Positions 1 through 10,521 of a stretch of DNA of 64,000 nucleotides are shown here, one piece after another. The translations under genes and the position numbers were made by a program. The stretch is from assembly GCA_944989445.1 (NCBI GenBank), contig CALYLW010000040.1, positions 1,736,818 through 1,800,817 on the forward strand. Direction: 5' to 3'. The notes under the pieces were generated by a model. The model made no database searches and was not told the origin of the DNA. It worked only from the letters and a program-made list of their open reading frames with translations. This stretch comes from Ampullaceana balthica. Its lineage: Eukaryota > Mollusca > Gastropoda > Lymnaeidae. How positions within the stretch are numbered: the stretch's first letter is position 1; each line of letters begins with the position of its first letter.

Positions 1-310
1 TGAGGTAGCCTCCTCTAACCACTGACAGACAATGAGGTAGCCTCCCTCTAACCACTGACAGACAATGAGGGTAGCCTCCTCTAACCACTGACAGACAATG
101 AGGTAGCCTCCTCTAACCACTGACAGACAATGAGGTAGCCTCCCCTAACCACTGACAGACAATGAGGTAGCCTCCTCTAACCACTGACAGACAATGAGGT
201 AGCCTCCTCTAACCACTGACAGACAATGAGGTAGCCTCCTCTAACCACTGACAGACAATGAGGTAGCCTCCTCTAACCACTGACAGACAATGAGGTAGCC
301 TCCTAAAAGC
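1..310. repeat. 32-bp minisatellite, about 10 copies
   Basis: Tandem copies of a 32-bp unit containing TGAGGTAGCCTCCTCTAACC followed by an ACTGACAGACAA tail. The array runs off the left edge and decays after about 300. Copies differ by single-base indels (for example GGGTAG and CCCTCT variants). Diverged half-units continue to about 470. Confidence 0.95.
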
Positions 311-656
311 ATTGACAGTGAGATAGCCTCCCCTATCAATTGAAAATTGCCCCCCCCCCGTGTCTATTGTAGTTGTTTAGCTTCCTCTATCCATTGATGG
401 CAAGGTAGTTTTCTCTATCCATTGACAATAGGTGACGTAGCCTGCCCTAACTATCAGTGATAGTAGTTAGTGCCACCTGCCAAATCCCATGATGATCAAA
501 GGCGTGTCCATGCTCGACCTTGTTGGACGCTTGGCGAGTGAAGATATATTTTAAATGGCTCACCTAAGAGTTTATCATATAAAACTCATGATATTTTTTA
601 ACTCTTGTTTAAAGGTAGCTGATAATCTAATGTATCTGTGTCATGTACTCACTGTG
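311..656. other. Decayed edge of the 32-bp array, then unassigned AT-rich DNA
   Basis: Degenerate GTAGCCTCC-like units persist to about 450. The remainder shows no coding frame, splice signal or transposon end that I can recognise. Confidence 0.5.
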
Positions 657-664
657 CTATAGGC

Positions 665-878
665 CAGGGGTCTCCAAACTTTTCTGCCGGAGGGTCACAT
701 TAACTTTCAAACAGCAGTTTAGGGGCCAACTACACACAGTTTTGTGGTAAACTATAGATAAAAATAGCATATTTTTTGGAGATTGAAAGGTCTCCAGGGC
801 CGGGTGAGAGGGCCTCGCGGGCCGCATCGGGCCTCGCGGGCCGCATCTGGCCCGCGGGCCGTAGTTTGGAGACCCCTG
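665..878. mobile_element. hAT-type MITE, 214 bp
   Basis: Terminal inverted repeats CAGGGGTCTCCAAAC and GTTTGGAGACCCCTG. The element is flanked by a perfect 8-bp target duplication, CTATAGGC, at 657-664 and 879-886. The right half is GC-rich (GGCCTCGCGGGCCGCAT twice). It has no coding capacity. The 8-bp duplication and CAGGGG end place it with hAT elements. Confidence 0.93.
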
Positions 879-886
879 CTATAGGC

Positions 887-1707
887 TATATGTTTAAATC
901 GTTCTTCTCACCGAGGTTGTTTGGTTTTTTCCCCGACATCTCTCCTGACTAACCCCGTTCCCCAACTGTTCGTGTCTCGAAATGAACGCGAGTTCAACTT
1001 TGACGTTTTCTCTAAATTAATTAAAATGAAGAATAGTGGTAATTCCGGTTGTGAACATTCCATAACTTACGTGGAATTATTCCACAAATACAACGCGATA
1101 TCGCTGGCGATATCTGCCAAGTGACGCAGTCTCTGCTATATATGTGTATACACTTTATCTGAGGATTAAATAAGTTTTCATTTCTTTCTTTCCTGTTTTT
1201 GTTCAGATTTATTTTGTACTATTGTGTTCTATTAAATTCATTACTGTTTCTTCTATATTGGTCCATTTGAAATTTGAAAGTTGAAATCATTTTTCTTATT
1301 ACACACATCTATAAATATGATAATGAATTACAAATATATGTTGAGTGTGAAGTGATAAATAGGTTCAAATAAAGTCCATTGTTAGATACAGTATTACTTA
1401 AAGTGCAGTCCGGTCATGAAGACTACATGATAGCGACAACACCCACGCATACATTTGTTTATTAGAAACGTACAAATCCAACGTGAAATCAGAAAATTGT
1501 TATTTCCAGAAAATTGGTCAAGGCTCAAAAATAAAGCCGCAGATACCTTGTACAACAGACAACCACAGGAACGTTTCTTTAAATAATCTAAGTTCAGTTT
1601 GTAGTTAATTTAATATAGGCAACACAATCGCCATATAATAAACTCGGAGAAATTCCCAATATCTAACTACTCTAAGGAAAAAAAAGATATACTTTTTATT
1701 TTTTAAA
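887..1707. other. Unassigned AT-rich region with one short open frame
   Basis: A plus-strand frame open from about 921 to 1124 starts only at TTG and matches no family I know. It could be the end of an exon or a transposon relic. The rest is AT-rich without visible structure. Confidence 0.4.
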
Positions 1708-2193
1708 AAACGTAAAAAACCAAGTTTTTGACTATAAATCCTTTATGTACGAGAAGTAACTAAAAGAATGTTCATTATAATATGCAGCGCAAGACCATCC
1801 AAAAATACAAAATTGTAGTTGTGTCGTAAAACATGTTTAATATAATGCGCACCGATCAGGAATATGTTTATAAAAAGTGTTGTCAATAAAATACGCACCT
1901 TATTGTGCGACAGAAAGGTTGTTCAATATAATGCGCACCCTTACACTCTATCTCAAAAAAATAACATGATACATAGGAATAAATAAAATAATCTAAAAAA
2001 TCAATAATTCAATTACGGTACATGTGATCGATCTGAAATTTTGATACATTGTTTTTATCATCGGTACGAAACTGCTTGCAAAATTTCAGCTCGCTAGCTT
2101 ACGAGGAAGTGGGTTAAAAATTGATCCAAAGTTTTGGCACAAGCAAGTGTGCAAGGAAGCAACCAGACACCACGAGTTAGTATAAAGGATTTT
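1708..2193 (-). mobile_element. Repeat family A, copy A1
   Basis: About 486 bp, in the opposite orientation to the copy at 31091-31600 and the same orientation as 37231-37710. One end carries CCAAGTTTTTGACTATAAAT, the other an AGTATAAAGGATTTT end. Internal landmarks are ATGTTCATTATAAT and diverged GCGCACC/AATATAATGCGC motifs. The class is not recognised; ends and core are described in the findings. Confidence 0.85.
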
Positions 2194-2339
2194 AAAAAAT
2201 CTGAGCGATTGGATTGCTTACATTTTTTTAAAAACATAATCGTCATTTAATCTCTACTATTTTAATTTCTGTACAACAAAAACACACACGCACATTGTTC
2301 CTCCTAGGGTTTTTTTTCTTCTTTTTTTTTGTCTGTATA

Positions 2340-4206
2340 CTCTGTATAAGTGTGATGATGTCTGTATAAGTGAGATGTCTGTATCAGTGAAATGTCTGTA
2401 TCAGTATCAGTGAAATGTCTGTATCAGTGAAATGTCTGTATCAGTGAAATATCTGTATCAGTGAAATGTCTGTATCAGTGTGATGTCTGTATCAGTGAAA
2501 TGTCTGTATCAGTGAAATGTCTGTATCAGTGTGAAATGTCTGTATCAGTGAAATGTCTGTATCAGTGAAATGTCTGTATCAGTGAAATGTCTGTATCAGT
2601 GAAATGTCTGTATCAGTGAAATGTCTGTATCAGTGAAATGTCTGTATCAGTGAAATGTCTGTATCAGTGAAATGTCTGTATCAGTGAAATGTCTGTATCA
2701 GTGAAATGTCTGTATCAGTGAAATGTCTGTATCAGTGAAATGTCTGTATCAGTGAAATGTCTGTATCGTGTGAAATGTCTGTATCAGTGAGATGTCTGTA
2801 TCAGTGAAATGTCTGTATCAGTGAAATGTCTGTATCAGTGAAATGTCTGTATCAGTGAAATGTCTGTATCAGTGAATGTCTGTATCAGTGTGATGTCTGT
2901 ATCAGTGAAATGTCTGTATCAGTGAAATGTCTGTATCAGTGAAATGTCTGTATCAGTGAAATGTCTGTATCAGTGAAATGTCTGTATCAGTGAAATGTCT
3001 GTATCAGTGAAATGTCTGTATCAGTGAAATGTCTGTATCAGTGAAATGTCTGTATCAGTGAAATGTCTGTATCAGTGAAATGTCTGTATCAGTGAAATGT
3101 CTGTATCAGTGAAATGTCTGTATCAGTGAAATGTCTGTATCAGTGAAATGTCTGTATCAGTGTGATGTCTGTATCAGTGAAATGTCTGTATCAGTGAAAT
3201 GTCTGTATCAGTGAAATGTCTGTATCAGTGTGATGTCTGTATCAGTGAAATGTCTGTATCAGTGAAATGTCTGTATCAGTGAAATGTCTGTATCAGTGAA
3301 ATGTCTGTATCAGTGAAATGTCTGTATCAGTGAAATGTCTGTATCAGTGAGATGTCTGTATCAGTGAAATGTCTGTATCAGTGAAATGTCTGTATCAGTG
3401 AAATGTCTGTATCAGTGAAATGTCTGTATCAGTGAAATGTCTGTATCAGTGAAATGTCTGTATCAGTGAAATGTCTGTATCAGTGAAATGTCTGTATCAG
3501 TGAAATGTCTGTATCAGTGAAATGTCTGTATCAGTGAAATGTCTGTATCAGTGAAATGTCTGTATCAGTGAAATGTCTGTATCAGTGAAATGTCTGTATC
3601 AGTGAAATGTCTGTATCAGTGAAATGTCTGTATCAGTGAAATGTCTGTATCAGTGAAATGTCTGTATCAGTGAAATGTCTGTATCAGTGTGATGTCTGTA
3701 TCAGTGAAATGTCTGTATCAGTGTAAATGTCTGTATCAGTGAAATGTCTGTATCAGTGAAATGTCTGTATCAGTGAAATGTCTGTATCAGTGAAATGTCT
3801 GTATCAGTGAAATGTCTGTATCAGTGAAATGTCTGTATCAGTGTAATGTCTGTATCAGTGAAATGTCTGTATCAGTGAAATGTCTGTATCAGTGAAATGT
3901 CTGTATCAGTGTAATGTCTGTATCAGTGAAATGTCTGTATCAGTGAAATGTCTGTATCAGTGAAATGTCTGTATCAGTGAAATGTCTGTATCAGTGAATG
4001 TCTGTATCAGTGAAATGTCTGTATCAGTGAAATGTCTGTATCAGTGTAAATGTCTGTATCAGTGAAATGTCTGTATCAGTGAAATGTCTGTATCAGTGTA
4101 AATGTCTGTATCAGTGAAATGTCTGTATCAGTGTAAATGTCTGTATCAGTGAAATGTCTGTATCAGTGTGATGTCTGTATCAGTGAAATGTCTGTATCAG
4201 TGAAAT
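2340..4206. repeat. 17-bp minisatellite, about 108 copies
   Basis: Near-perfect tandem copies of TGTCTGTATCAGTGAAA. Variants include GTGTGATG, GTGTAAATG and GTGAATG, scattered through the array. The 17-bp period is not a multiple of three and all frames close. The same unit resumes after the inserted element at 4207-4476 and ends near 4530. Confidence 0.97.
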
Positions 4207-4476
4207 TGGGCCACGCTATTTTTGACCATTTTTAACTCTCCCTTCCCCCTGTCACAAACTGTGACAAATCTCGGACCCCCCCCCCTTAAAGTACGTCACA
4301 CTCACACTTTCCAAAAAAACTTTGTTTTTTATTTTTAAAAATAATTAAAATTTAATATAAAACAGCGTGACGTCACACATGGCCGGACCCCCCCTCCCTT
4401 TGTCACAAACTGTCACACTTTCTTACAACCCCTCCCCCCCCCCTCTGGAGCGTGACGTACTTTATGGACGGCCCCA
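4207..4476. mobile_element. MITE inserted inside the 17-bp minisatellite, 270 bp
   Basis: The ends TGGGCC and GGCCCCA are inverted. Subterminal GTGACGTACTTTATGGACGG at the right answers AAAGTACGTCAC at the left. Array sequence lies on both sides (GTGAAAT before, ATGTCTG after), so the element interrupts one repeat unit and duplicates AT. C-runs near both ends. No coding capacity. Resembles the widespread invertebrate MITEs whose ends read GGGGCCGTCCATAAAGTACG; superfamily left open. Confidence 0.8.
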
Positions 4477-4763
4477 ATGTCTGTACTAGTGTGATGTCTG
4501 TATCAGTGAAATGTCTGTATCGCACCCACACCAATCATTTACAACACATGTAGCACCAAAATTGTATCGGTAAAGGTGTTTCTAATTCCGCTAACATTTA
4601 TTCCTAGCAATCACCAAATGGACCCAGGGCGCTAATAAATTGGCTTTATCCTCCTAATACATCCTTATTATTGAGTATGACATTATCTTGTAAAATGTAT
4701 ATCAAATTGCCCAACGTGGTGTGTGTGAGTGGGGGGGATGGGGGATGTGTGAACAAAACGTAC

Positions 4764-6130
4764 CTCATCATGTAAATGTTACAATAGCTCTCCATAATAA
4801 ACTGGACCCTAAATGGTAGTTGACTCATGGGACCACAATTGGTTTCATCTTCATTGCCCTGGTCTGGGTCTAGACTGGCAGGGGTGTCGGACGTGGGCGA
4901 GCTGGGGGTGGAAGTGGCGGCAGGCTGGCTCGGGCTGGGGTTGATCAAATTTGAGAACAGACTTGCCCGACTTCTCTCCCCCTGACTGCGGACCCTCGTG
5001 CTGAGCTGGTGCTCGAGGTGCGCTATGGCTGAGGTGAGATCCGTCTCGGACACAGAGAATGTATTGAATGGGTCACGGTCGGGGTTCTCACACCAGAGGT
5101 AAGCGAACACATCCCTGAGCATTTTAGGGAGGAGCGAGACCGGCGCCTGGTGGGTGGTAATCCGCACAGGATCTGACGCGATGTGGCCAAGGTGACGGGC
5201 GATGCTTTTACTGGTGATGGCTGACCACGTGGATTTGGCTGAGGTAGAGGAAGCAGAGAGCTTGCGGACTTTAGCGGGAATACGATACAGACTTCCACAA
5301 CTGGTGGCAGTTGAAACCGTAGCCATTGTAGAGAGAGAAAATATGGAATCTCTGTCGGCGTCAGCTTCTACGCGAAGCATCAACGGACTTTTTGAGGAGG
5401 ACGACGGCTGGTTGGTGATGTTAGTTTGTGATGGGGGTGACGTGAGTGGGCTATCGGGATACTTCCTGGAACCGTGGGGCACGGGCGGTAACGCTCGTAA
5501 TCTGGGTTTGGCTATGTGAGGAAAGTGGAACGTCTCCGACTGTTTCAACAGCTGAAGTGGATTTTTAGGTAAAGGATAACTGTCCAGTGATACCGAGCGT
5601 CTGGCAGCGGACGTCTTCTCACCACTGTTCTCTGATCCACGCCCGTGGATGTTTGAGCTGGAGTCCGACTTTATTGGATTCTTGCCCTGCTCTTTTTTTA
5701 GAATAAAATTATCGTTGCTGACCAGAATATCACAAGTGGCGTAGCACGGCTCCGGCAGCCGGTCAATAATCCGCTCATAATCTCCATCCTCCTCCTCCTC
5801 TTCATCCAGGTGCCCTGACGTCACGCCCTCTACGAATTCGAAACTGGGTTCTCCGTCATCGGATATTCCCGTTGTGTCCAATGACGTCATCGCCAGCGAC
5901 ATGCCGTCCGAGTTGCCGCTGAGGTTCAACTTGTGCTGTTCGTCCGGCGATACACAGAAACCCTTGTCAAACCAGCAGGCTTTCTGCCTTGGCTCCATCT
6001 CCATGTAAATCCAACTGGAGCGTGCGCTTTCCCAAGACGCTTCGTCAAACTCTTCCTGTCCATCGTTAGCTTGGCCTGATGCAAAGAACATTTTCTCTGG
6101 CGGTCGAAGGCCTTCGGGAGGCCGAGGCAT
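4764..6130 (-). CDS. Large coding exon of an unrecognised acidic, Ser/Pro-rich protein (partial, 5' exon)
   Basis: An open frame of 455 codons plus 2 bases ends at an excellent splice donor, ATGAG|GTACGT, with intron GT at 4763-4762. The frame can continue to a stop at 4646, but those last 38 codons are low complexity and look intronic. An in-frame TAA lies just upstream of the first ATG at 6130. A second ATG at 6091 has better context (A at -3) and may be the true start. Visible in the protein: an acidic run DEEEEEDGDYE, a basic Ser-rich middle, Ser/Pro/Thr-rich low complexity, and a more globular stretch near residues 355-400 (KMLRDVFAYLWCENPDRDPF). I recognise no domain, signal peptide or membrane segment. 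Later exons would lie in or left of 1-4700. Balanced base composition and a clean donor argue for a real gene. Confidence 0.7.
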
Positions 6131-7070
6131 GTACCGAGTGTTGAATTATGTTAGTCAAACGTAATCCATGTTTATATAGCACACCTCAGGAACTTCACAG
6201 TCAAATATATTTAAACTTTTTGTTCAAATAGTTAATAATTTGAAAATACACGCCCAGGAGAAAAATAGCGTTTTTTTAAAACTCCAAACTTCAATTTGTT
6301 TTCACTGAACTTATTTGGAGAGGTTGACCAGTTTTTGGGTTGTTGTTTTTTTTACTGTTTCGAATCAATGACACAACATTCCGTGTTAAGGAATTAGAAA
6401 AATAAACTTGTGAGCACAGAATTCGATCCAAATCAAAAAGATGTAAACAAAATTAATGTTGTCTTCATAAATAAATCCATGACAAGAATACCAACACTCG
6501 GTGATATTTGACAAGAGAAAAGTTGAAAGTGGATTCCCCGCTCCAAAAACCAAGATGGCCAGTGTCTAATGACTCTGGTTTAAACAAACAGCAAGCCTAG
6601 TACTAGGGCTGACCACTAACTTAATGGCCTGAAATGGTTGACAACTTTGTGTGCAGGCCAAGTCCAACAATTCCGTCTTTTTAATCACACCAGTTACGAC
6701 TCACGATATGCCAAATTTTTAGTGTAGAAGCACACACTATATGTATATTGTTTTATGTGACCTGCTTAGTAAAGGGCTAGTTAAGAGGATTCGGAAAACA
6801 AAAAATTCCTTTAAGAGGAGAATGCACCAAAATCCGTTAAGATTGCTTTGTTATATCAAAGCTCTTACAAATACGGAAATTCATTAGTTTAACAAGTTTT
6901 TTCAAATATAATAAATCTTTTGTTAGGTAAACTCAGTTGATTTTGTAAATACACTGTACTTGTTTTCAATACTAGGAGCGACCAAAGCTTTCTTCTGTTA
7001 TATGATACATGATGTTTTCGCTGATAATTTATTGAAATTGACCTTAAAATGTTTGATTGTACTTGTAATA
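6131..7070. other. 5' flank of the unrecognised gene; no feature seen
   Basis: AT-rich sequence that should contain the 5' UTR and promoter of the minus-strand gene. No convincing TATA box or upstream exon was identified. Confidence 0.35.
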
Positions 7071-7075
7071 CTACA

Positions 7076-7290
7076 TACCAGCTCCCCTTAACAACTATTA
7101 GTGTTAGAAGTCTACACATGTCATGACTCTCACTGAGACGGATGCCATACCAGCTCCCCTTAACAACTATTAGTGTTAGAAGTCTACACATGTCATGACT
7201 CTCACTGAGACGGATGCCATACCAGCTCCCCTTAACAACTATTAGTGTTAGAAGTATACACATGTCATGACTCTCACTGAGACGGATGCC
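7076..7290. repeat. 72-bp tandem repeat, 3 copies
   Basis: Three nearly identical 72-bp units starting CCAGCTCCCCTTAACAACTA, spaced exactly 72 bp. The period divisible by three keeps a spurious minus-strand frame open. Confidence 0.95.
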
Positions 7291-7904
7291 CAATAGTGAA
7301 ACAAACGACTCACTCCAGACACTCGGCGTCTAGCTCTATGGTCGATCTTAATGGGAAGAAGGTCTTTTTCTAACACCTTAAGTATTAAATCTTAAGACGT
7401 CCTTGAGAAACTCACGTGAAACGGACTGAGCCTAGCATTTAATCAATAATTAGGGCAGATCATGTGCCCCCCCCCTCCGACAAGCTACACAAGCGCCTCT
7501 ATACGGGGTCTTCTTTTAACTAAACAAAATGATTGTCCACTCAGTTTCTGGTGGCGTTACATGAGATAGTGCTACATGTTACATGATACATATTTAGCTT
7601 ATACAAATTACGAAAATCATTATTATTATTATTTTGCTTTAACATTTTGAACAGTTATCTAGCATAAACTCTGCAGCTTCATAAATAAAATGTTAATAAA
7701 TTGTGTTTTCATTTTATTTCCTATTCATGTCCCGGAACTGGCACGGTTATTATTTCCATATTTCCGTATTGGGTTCTATCTCCATTTCAGCATGACCTCT
7801 TACCACATCTAATCAATGACAGTATCTTTTTTATTCACTTCTACAACGGATGTCAGTGATGTGTTCAATCACTATTAACTAAAATTCAGTGCAAGTTTAA
7901 AAGC
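7291..7904. other. Unassigned intergenic DNA
   Basis: AT-rich, with a short C-run near 7467 and an ATT microsatellite near 7620. Nothing else supportable. Confidence 0.35.
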
Positions 7905-7912
7905 CTATTTAG

Positions 7913-8685
7913 AAGGGCTGCTGAAATTAACGATTAATTTCTCGATTAAGCGTTAAAAAAATTTAACTATTTAATTATTTTTAACGATTAATTGGCCCAT
8001 CACTTGCAAATTATTGGAAGTCAAAAAGTAAAAAATAATATAATAAAAAATAGCGGCCGATAAATAATAAATTTCCTGACGATTACACGAACATTTTGGT
8101 TTTAAACTATTGAATGACGGGAATGTTCAAAATGTTGATAAAGTTTGCCTACCATGGTTCTAACACTACGCCTAATTATCAAACCAAATGAAAAGCGTCT
8201 TAAGCTAATGGTAGTAATGGAGTCTGACTCAGAGACAGAAAATGACCACAGCTCTTCGGATGAATTACTGCGTTACAAAATGGAGAGGAAAGTTCATGAA
8301 TCCATTAACCCTCTACAATGGTGGAAACTTAATGAACACCGATATCCGATAATGTCATTCCTTGCCAAGTCCGTTTTGTGCAGACCCGTTACCTCAGTTC
8401 CACGTGAATGATTGTTCAGCTCGGCTGGTTATAATGTCAATTAGACCCACTCATCACTTGAACCAAATAATGTCATCACACTTGTCTTTTGCGTAGTTGG
8501 TTAAAAGATGGCATATAAAGGAGATATTCCAGAGTTATTTAGATTTTCAACACGAACGTTTAATAAGTGCTACTTATGACATCATAAATTTTTATTTTTT
8601 GGCTTTAATGGAAATTAACGATTAAATTAATCATTAATTTTTCAAAAGTTAATGATTAAATTTAAATTAATCTTTAACAGCCCTA
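7913..8685 (+). mobile_element. Deleted hAT transposon, 773 bp (copy 1 of family with AGGGCTG ends)
   Basis: Ends AAGGGCTGCTG and CAGCCCTA, with an imperfect 8-bp target duplication CTATTTAG (7905-7912) and CAATTTAG (8686-8693). Subterminal regions are rich in TTAACGATTAATT, as in the copy at 23204-23966. It carries the 3' part of a transposase gene. The size and lost N-terminal half make it non-autonomous. Confidence 0.92.
8145..8411 (+). pseudogene. hAT transposase C-terminal fragment (dimerisation region)
   Basis: The translated product contains [14 protein letters not shown] and then FLAKSVLCRPVTSVPRE. This matches the hAT C-terminal dimerisation motif, in which NPLxWWK, LAKxxL and ATSVPSE are typical. 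An acidic Ser-rich linker precedes it. The catalytic core and zinc finger are absent, and the frame stops right after SVPRE, where the family normally continues. It is a relic inside the 773-bp element. Confidence 0.85.
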
Positions 8686-8693
8686 CAATTTAG

Positions 8694-9225
8694 ATATCTT
8701 TTATCCATTTGTGCGAGGGAATGCTAGGCGTGAGGGGGCGGGGTGATATATGAAATAAGGTTGCATTGTTGTTCAAGTAGGTTCTGATTGATGTTTGGAA
8801 AGCTAGCATTTTTTAATAGTTTTGTCTTTCTTTATTTAAAAAAACAAATAATAATCTCGTGAGTGAGAGTGAATTTAAAGCGCCACAGGTATAATTAATG
8901 CATTCTAATGTTTCAACAAAAAAAATTTGAACTTTATATTTTAAATGCTCCCCCCCTTTTTTTCTATTACTTTCTTCTGATGGTCAATCATACCATCAAA
9001 GGGTTAGTTAGAACCATCGGATGTTCCAATAAATACTTGTACTTTATAAAAAGTTATGTCCTGATCAATCTATGGGTGAAATAAAAGGATGTGTATACTT
9101 TTTACTGTACGTGGGTTGGTACATTTCCGTTTAACCTTTAAAAAATCAATACCGGTCATGCTAGTGCCGGGTCTCCGGCAGACAGTCGAGTAAAGCAATC
9201 TAGTACCTCCAGAACATCATAGCTC
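8694..9225. other. Unassigned intergenic DNA
   Basis: AT-rich with short homopolymer runs. No gene or repeat recognised. Confidence 0.35.
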
Positions 9226-9228
9226 AGG

Positions 9229-9434
9229 TCACAAAAAAAGAGATTATTGATTGTCTAAGTACAGTATCTGCGTGGAACATCTTTCCGCTGATTCTAACCC
9301 TCGCCAAGACGTCATTGCGAACAGTCTGTGCTGTGTTCATTTTGGGACTATCAATAAGTGGCAGCGGTGCCCACTTTAAACATATCCACAAAAGGCACTT
9401 CACTAAATTACAGGAGTACTTGGATACATTAGAC
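9229..9434 (+). other. Open frame of unknown status
   Basis: An open plus-strand frame of about 68 codons follows CTCAG at 9223-9227 and reads through a hydrophobic stretch (VCAVFILGLSISGSGAHF) before a Lys/His-rich part. It has no ATG, no good downstream donor (only GGG|GTTGGT) and no recognised relatives. It could be an orphan exon, a transposon relic or chance. Confidence 0.2.
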
Positions 9435-10319
9435 AAAAAGGGGTTGGTGGGGGGGGATGAGTCCTTTTCCGAATGGGTTCAACAACCCTGTCAACAACAG
9501 CGACCATGCCCACATACACGCTATCACAGATGAACAAAGCCAACAACGGCTCCGTATTCCGGTTTAGAAGTAACACATATCCTAAGAAAGTACTAATCTT
9601 GGCAGATGACATAAAAGGAGAAAAAAAATCATCGGAAACGCGAGGCTATTTGAGGAGCTGACTTAATATCCCGAGTGTAACAGGGCCATCGATCTCTGGC
9701 ATGTGTCTTTATGTCGCTTTCCCGTGCCTCTATCTGAGCAAATCTCATTTTCAAATAGGAGAACAATGATCCAATCCACGTTTATCAAAGTATTCATTCT
9801 TAAATAATCCAGCACAATGTCGTGTCATCCACTTTGGAAACCGTTTAGAACAAAAGAGATGAGCACAAGAAACAAGTGTCCTAACACACGGCTCAACAAA
9901 CCAGCGGTCCGGCCACGCACTGCCTGGCTCATACCATCACATGCAACTGTTGGCTTTCCCCCCTCCCTCCACTCCGACCACTCTCGCCAATCCATTTTTC
10001 CCACGCAAAAGTGATTCCAATTTTACATCGGCCATCTTTCTTTTGAATGGGCTCTACCTCCTCCGCCCCCCCCCCTGTCTTCAGTTCCCATCGTTTGATG
10101 CCAGCATCTTTGTATGATGGCTCTGTTCAACCCAAGAGATTTCAGCTGCAATCTCTGGCCTGCCTTCACATTCATCATACAATATTATAAAACGTGGTCC
10201 GGACACGTACATGGCCAAATCTCAGCCACAGAGGGTTTTAATAGAAGAAAATTATATCCTTGTAAATATATATATTTTTTGCCATAAAAAATTAATGATA
10301 TTTCTGTCCCCGATGTTGG
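9435..10319. other. Unassigned intergenic DNA
   Basis: Less AT-rich than its surroundings. Short open frames on both strands lack splice or start context and match nothing I know. Confidence 0.35.
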
Positions 10320-10327
10320 GTTGCCAT

Positions 10328-10513
10328 CAATTTTCCCTTAAAGCTGCGCGGCTCCACGAATATCTCACAGACGCCTCGCAGCAGTTTAGAATTACCGCGC
10401 AGCAAATTTTGTAAAACATTGCTAAAAAATGGATGCTATGCAACTTTGCACACGAGTTTTTTTTTATTATTTTTATTTTGCACACGGACCTACGAACCTT
10501 AGAGGGAGCATTG
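10328..10513. mobile_element. hAT-type MITE, 186 bp (copy 1 of pair with 59198-59365)
   Basis: Inverted ends CAATTTTCCCTTAAAG and CTTAGAGGGAGCATTG, with a perfect 8-bp duplication GTTGCCAT at 10320-10327 and 10514-10521. Internal landmarks GCAGCAGTTTAGAATTACCG and AACTTTGCACACGA are shared with the second copy. Non-coding. Confidence 0.93.
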
Positions 10514-10521
10514 GTTGCCAT

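Noticed and set aside
2340..4206. CRISPR-like array
   Set aside because: Units are contiguous without unique spacers, and the DNA is eukaryotic. The same holds for all other arrays here.
4646..4763. Last 38 codons of the 494-codon frame
   Set aside because: They follow a strong GTACGT donor and are Pro/Thr low complexity, so they read as intron.
6889..7293. 134-codon minus-strand frame with internal repeats
   Set aside because: The repeats are the 72-bp tandem DNA unit. The remainder has no coding features.
9315..9533. Secreted peptide with a signal-like N-terminus
   Set aside because: The apparent start is TTG and the frame stays open further upstream, so there is no true signal peptide start.
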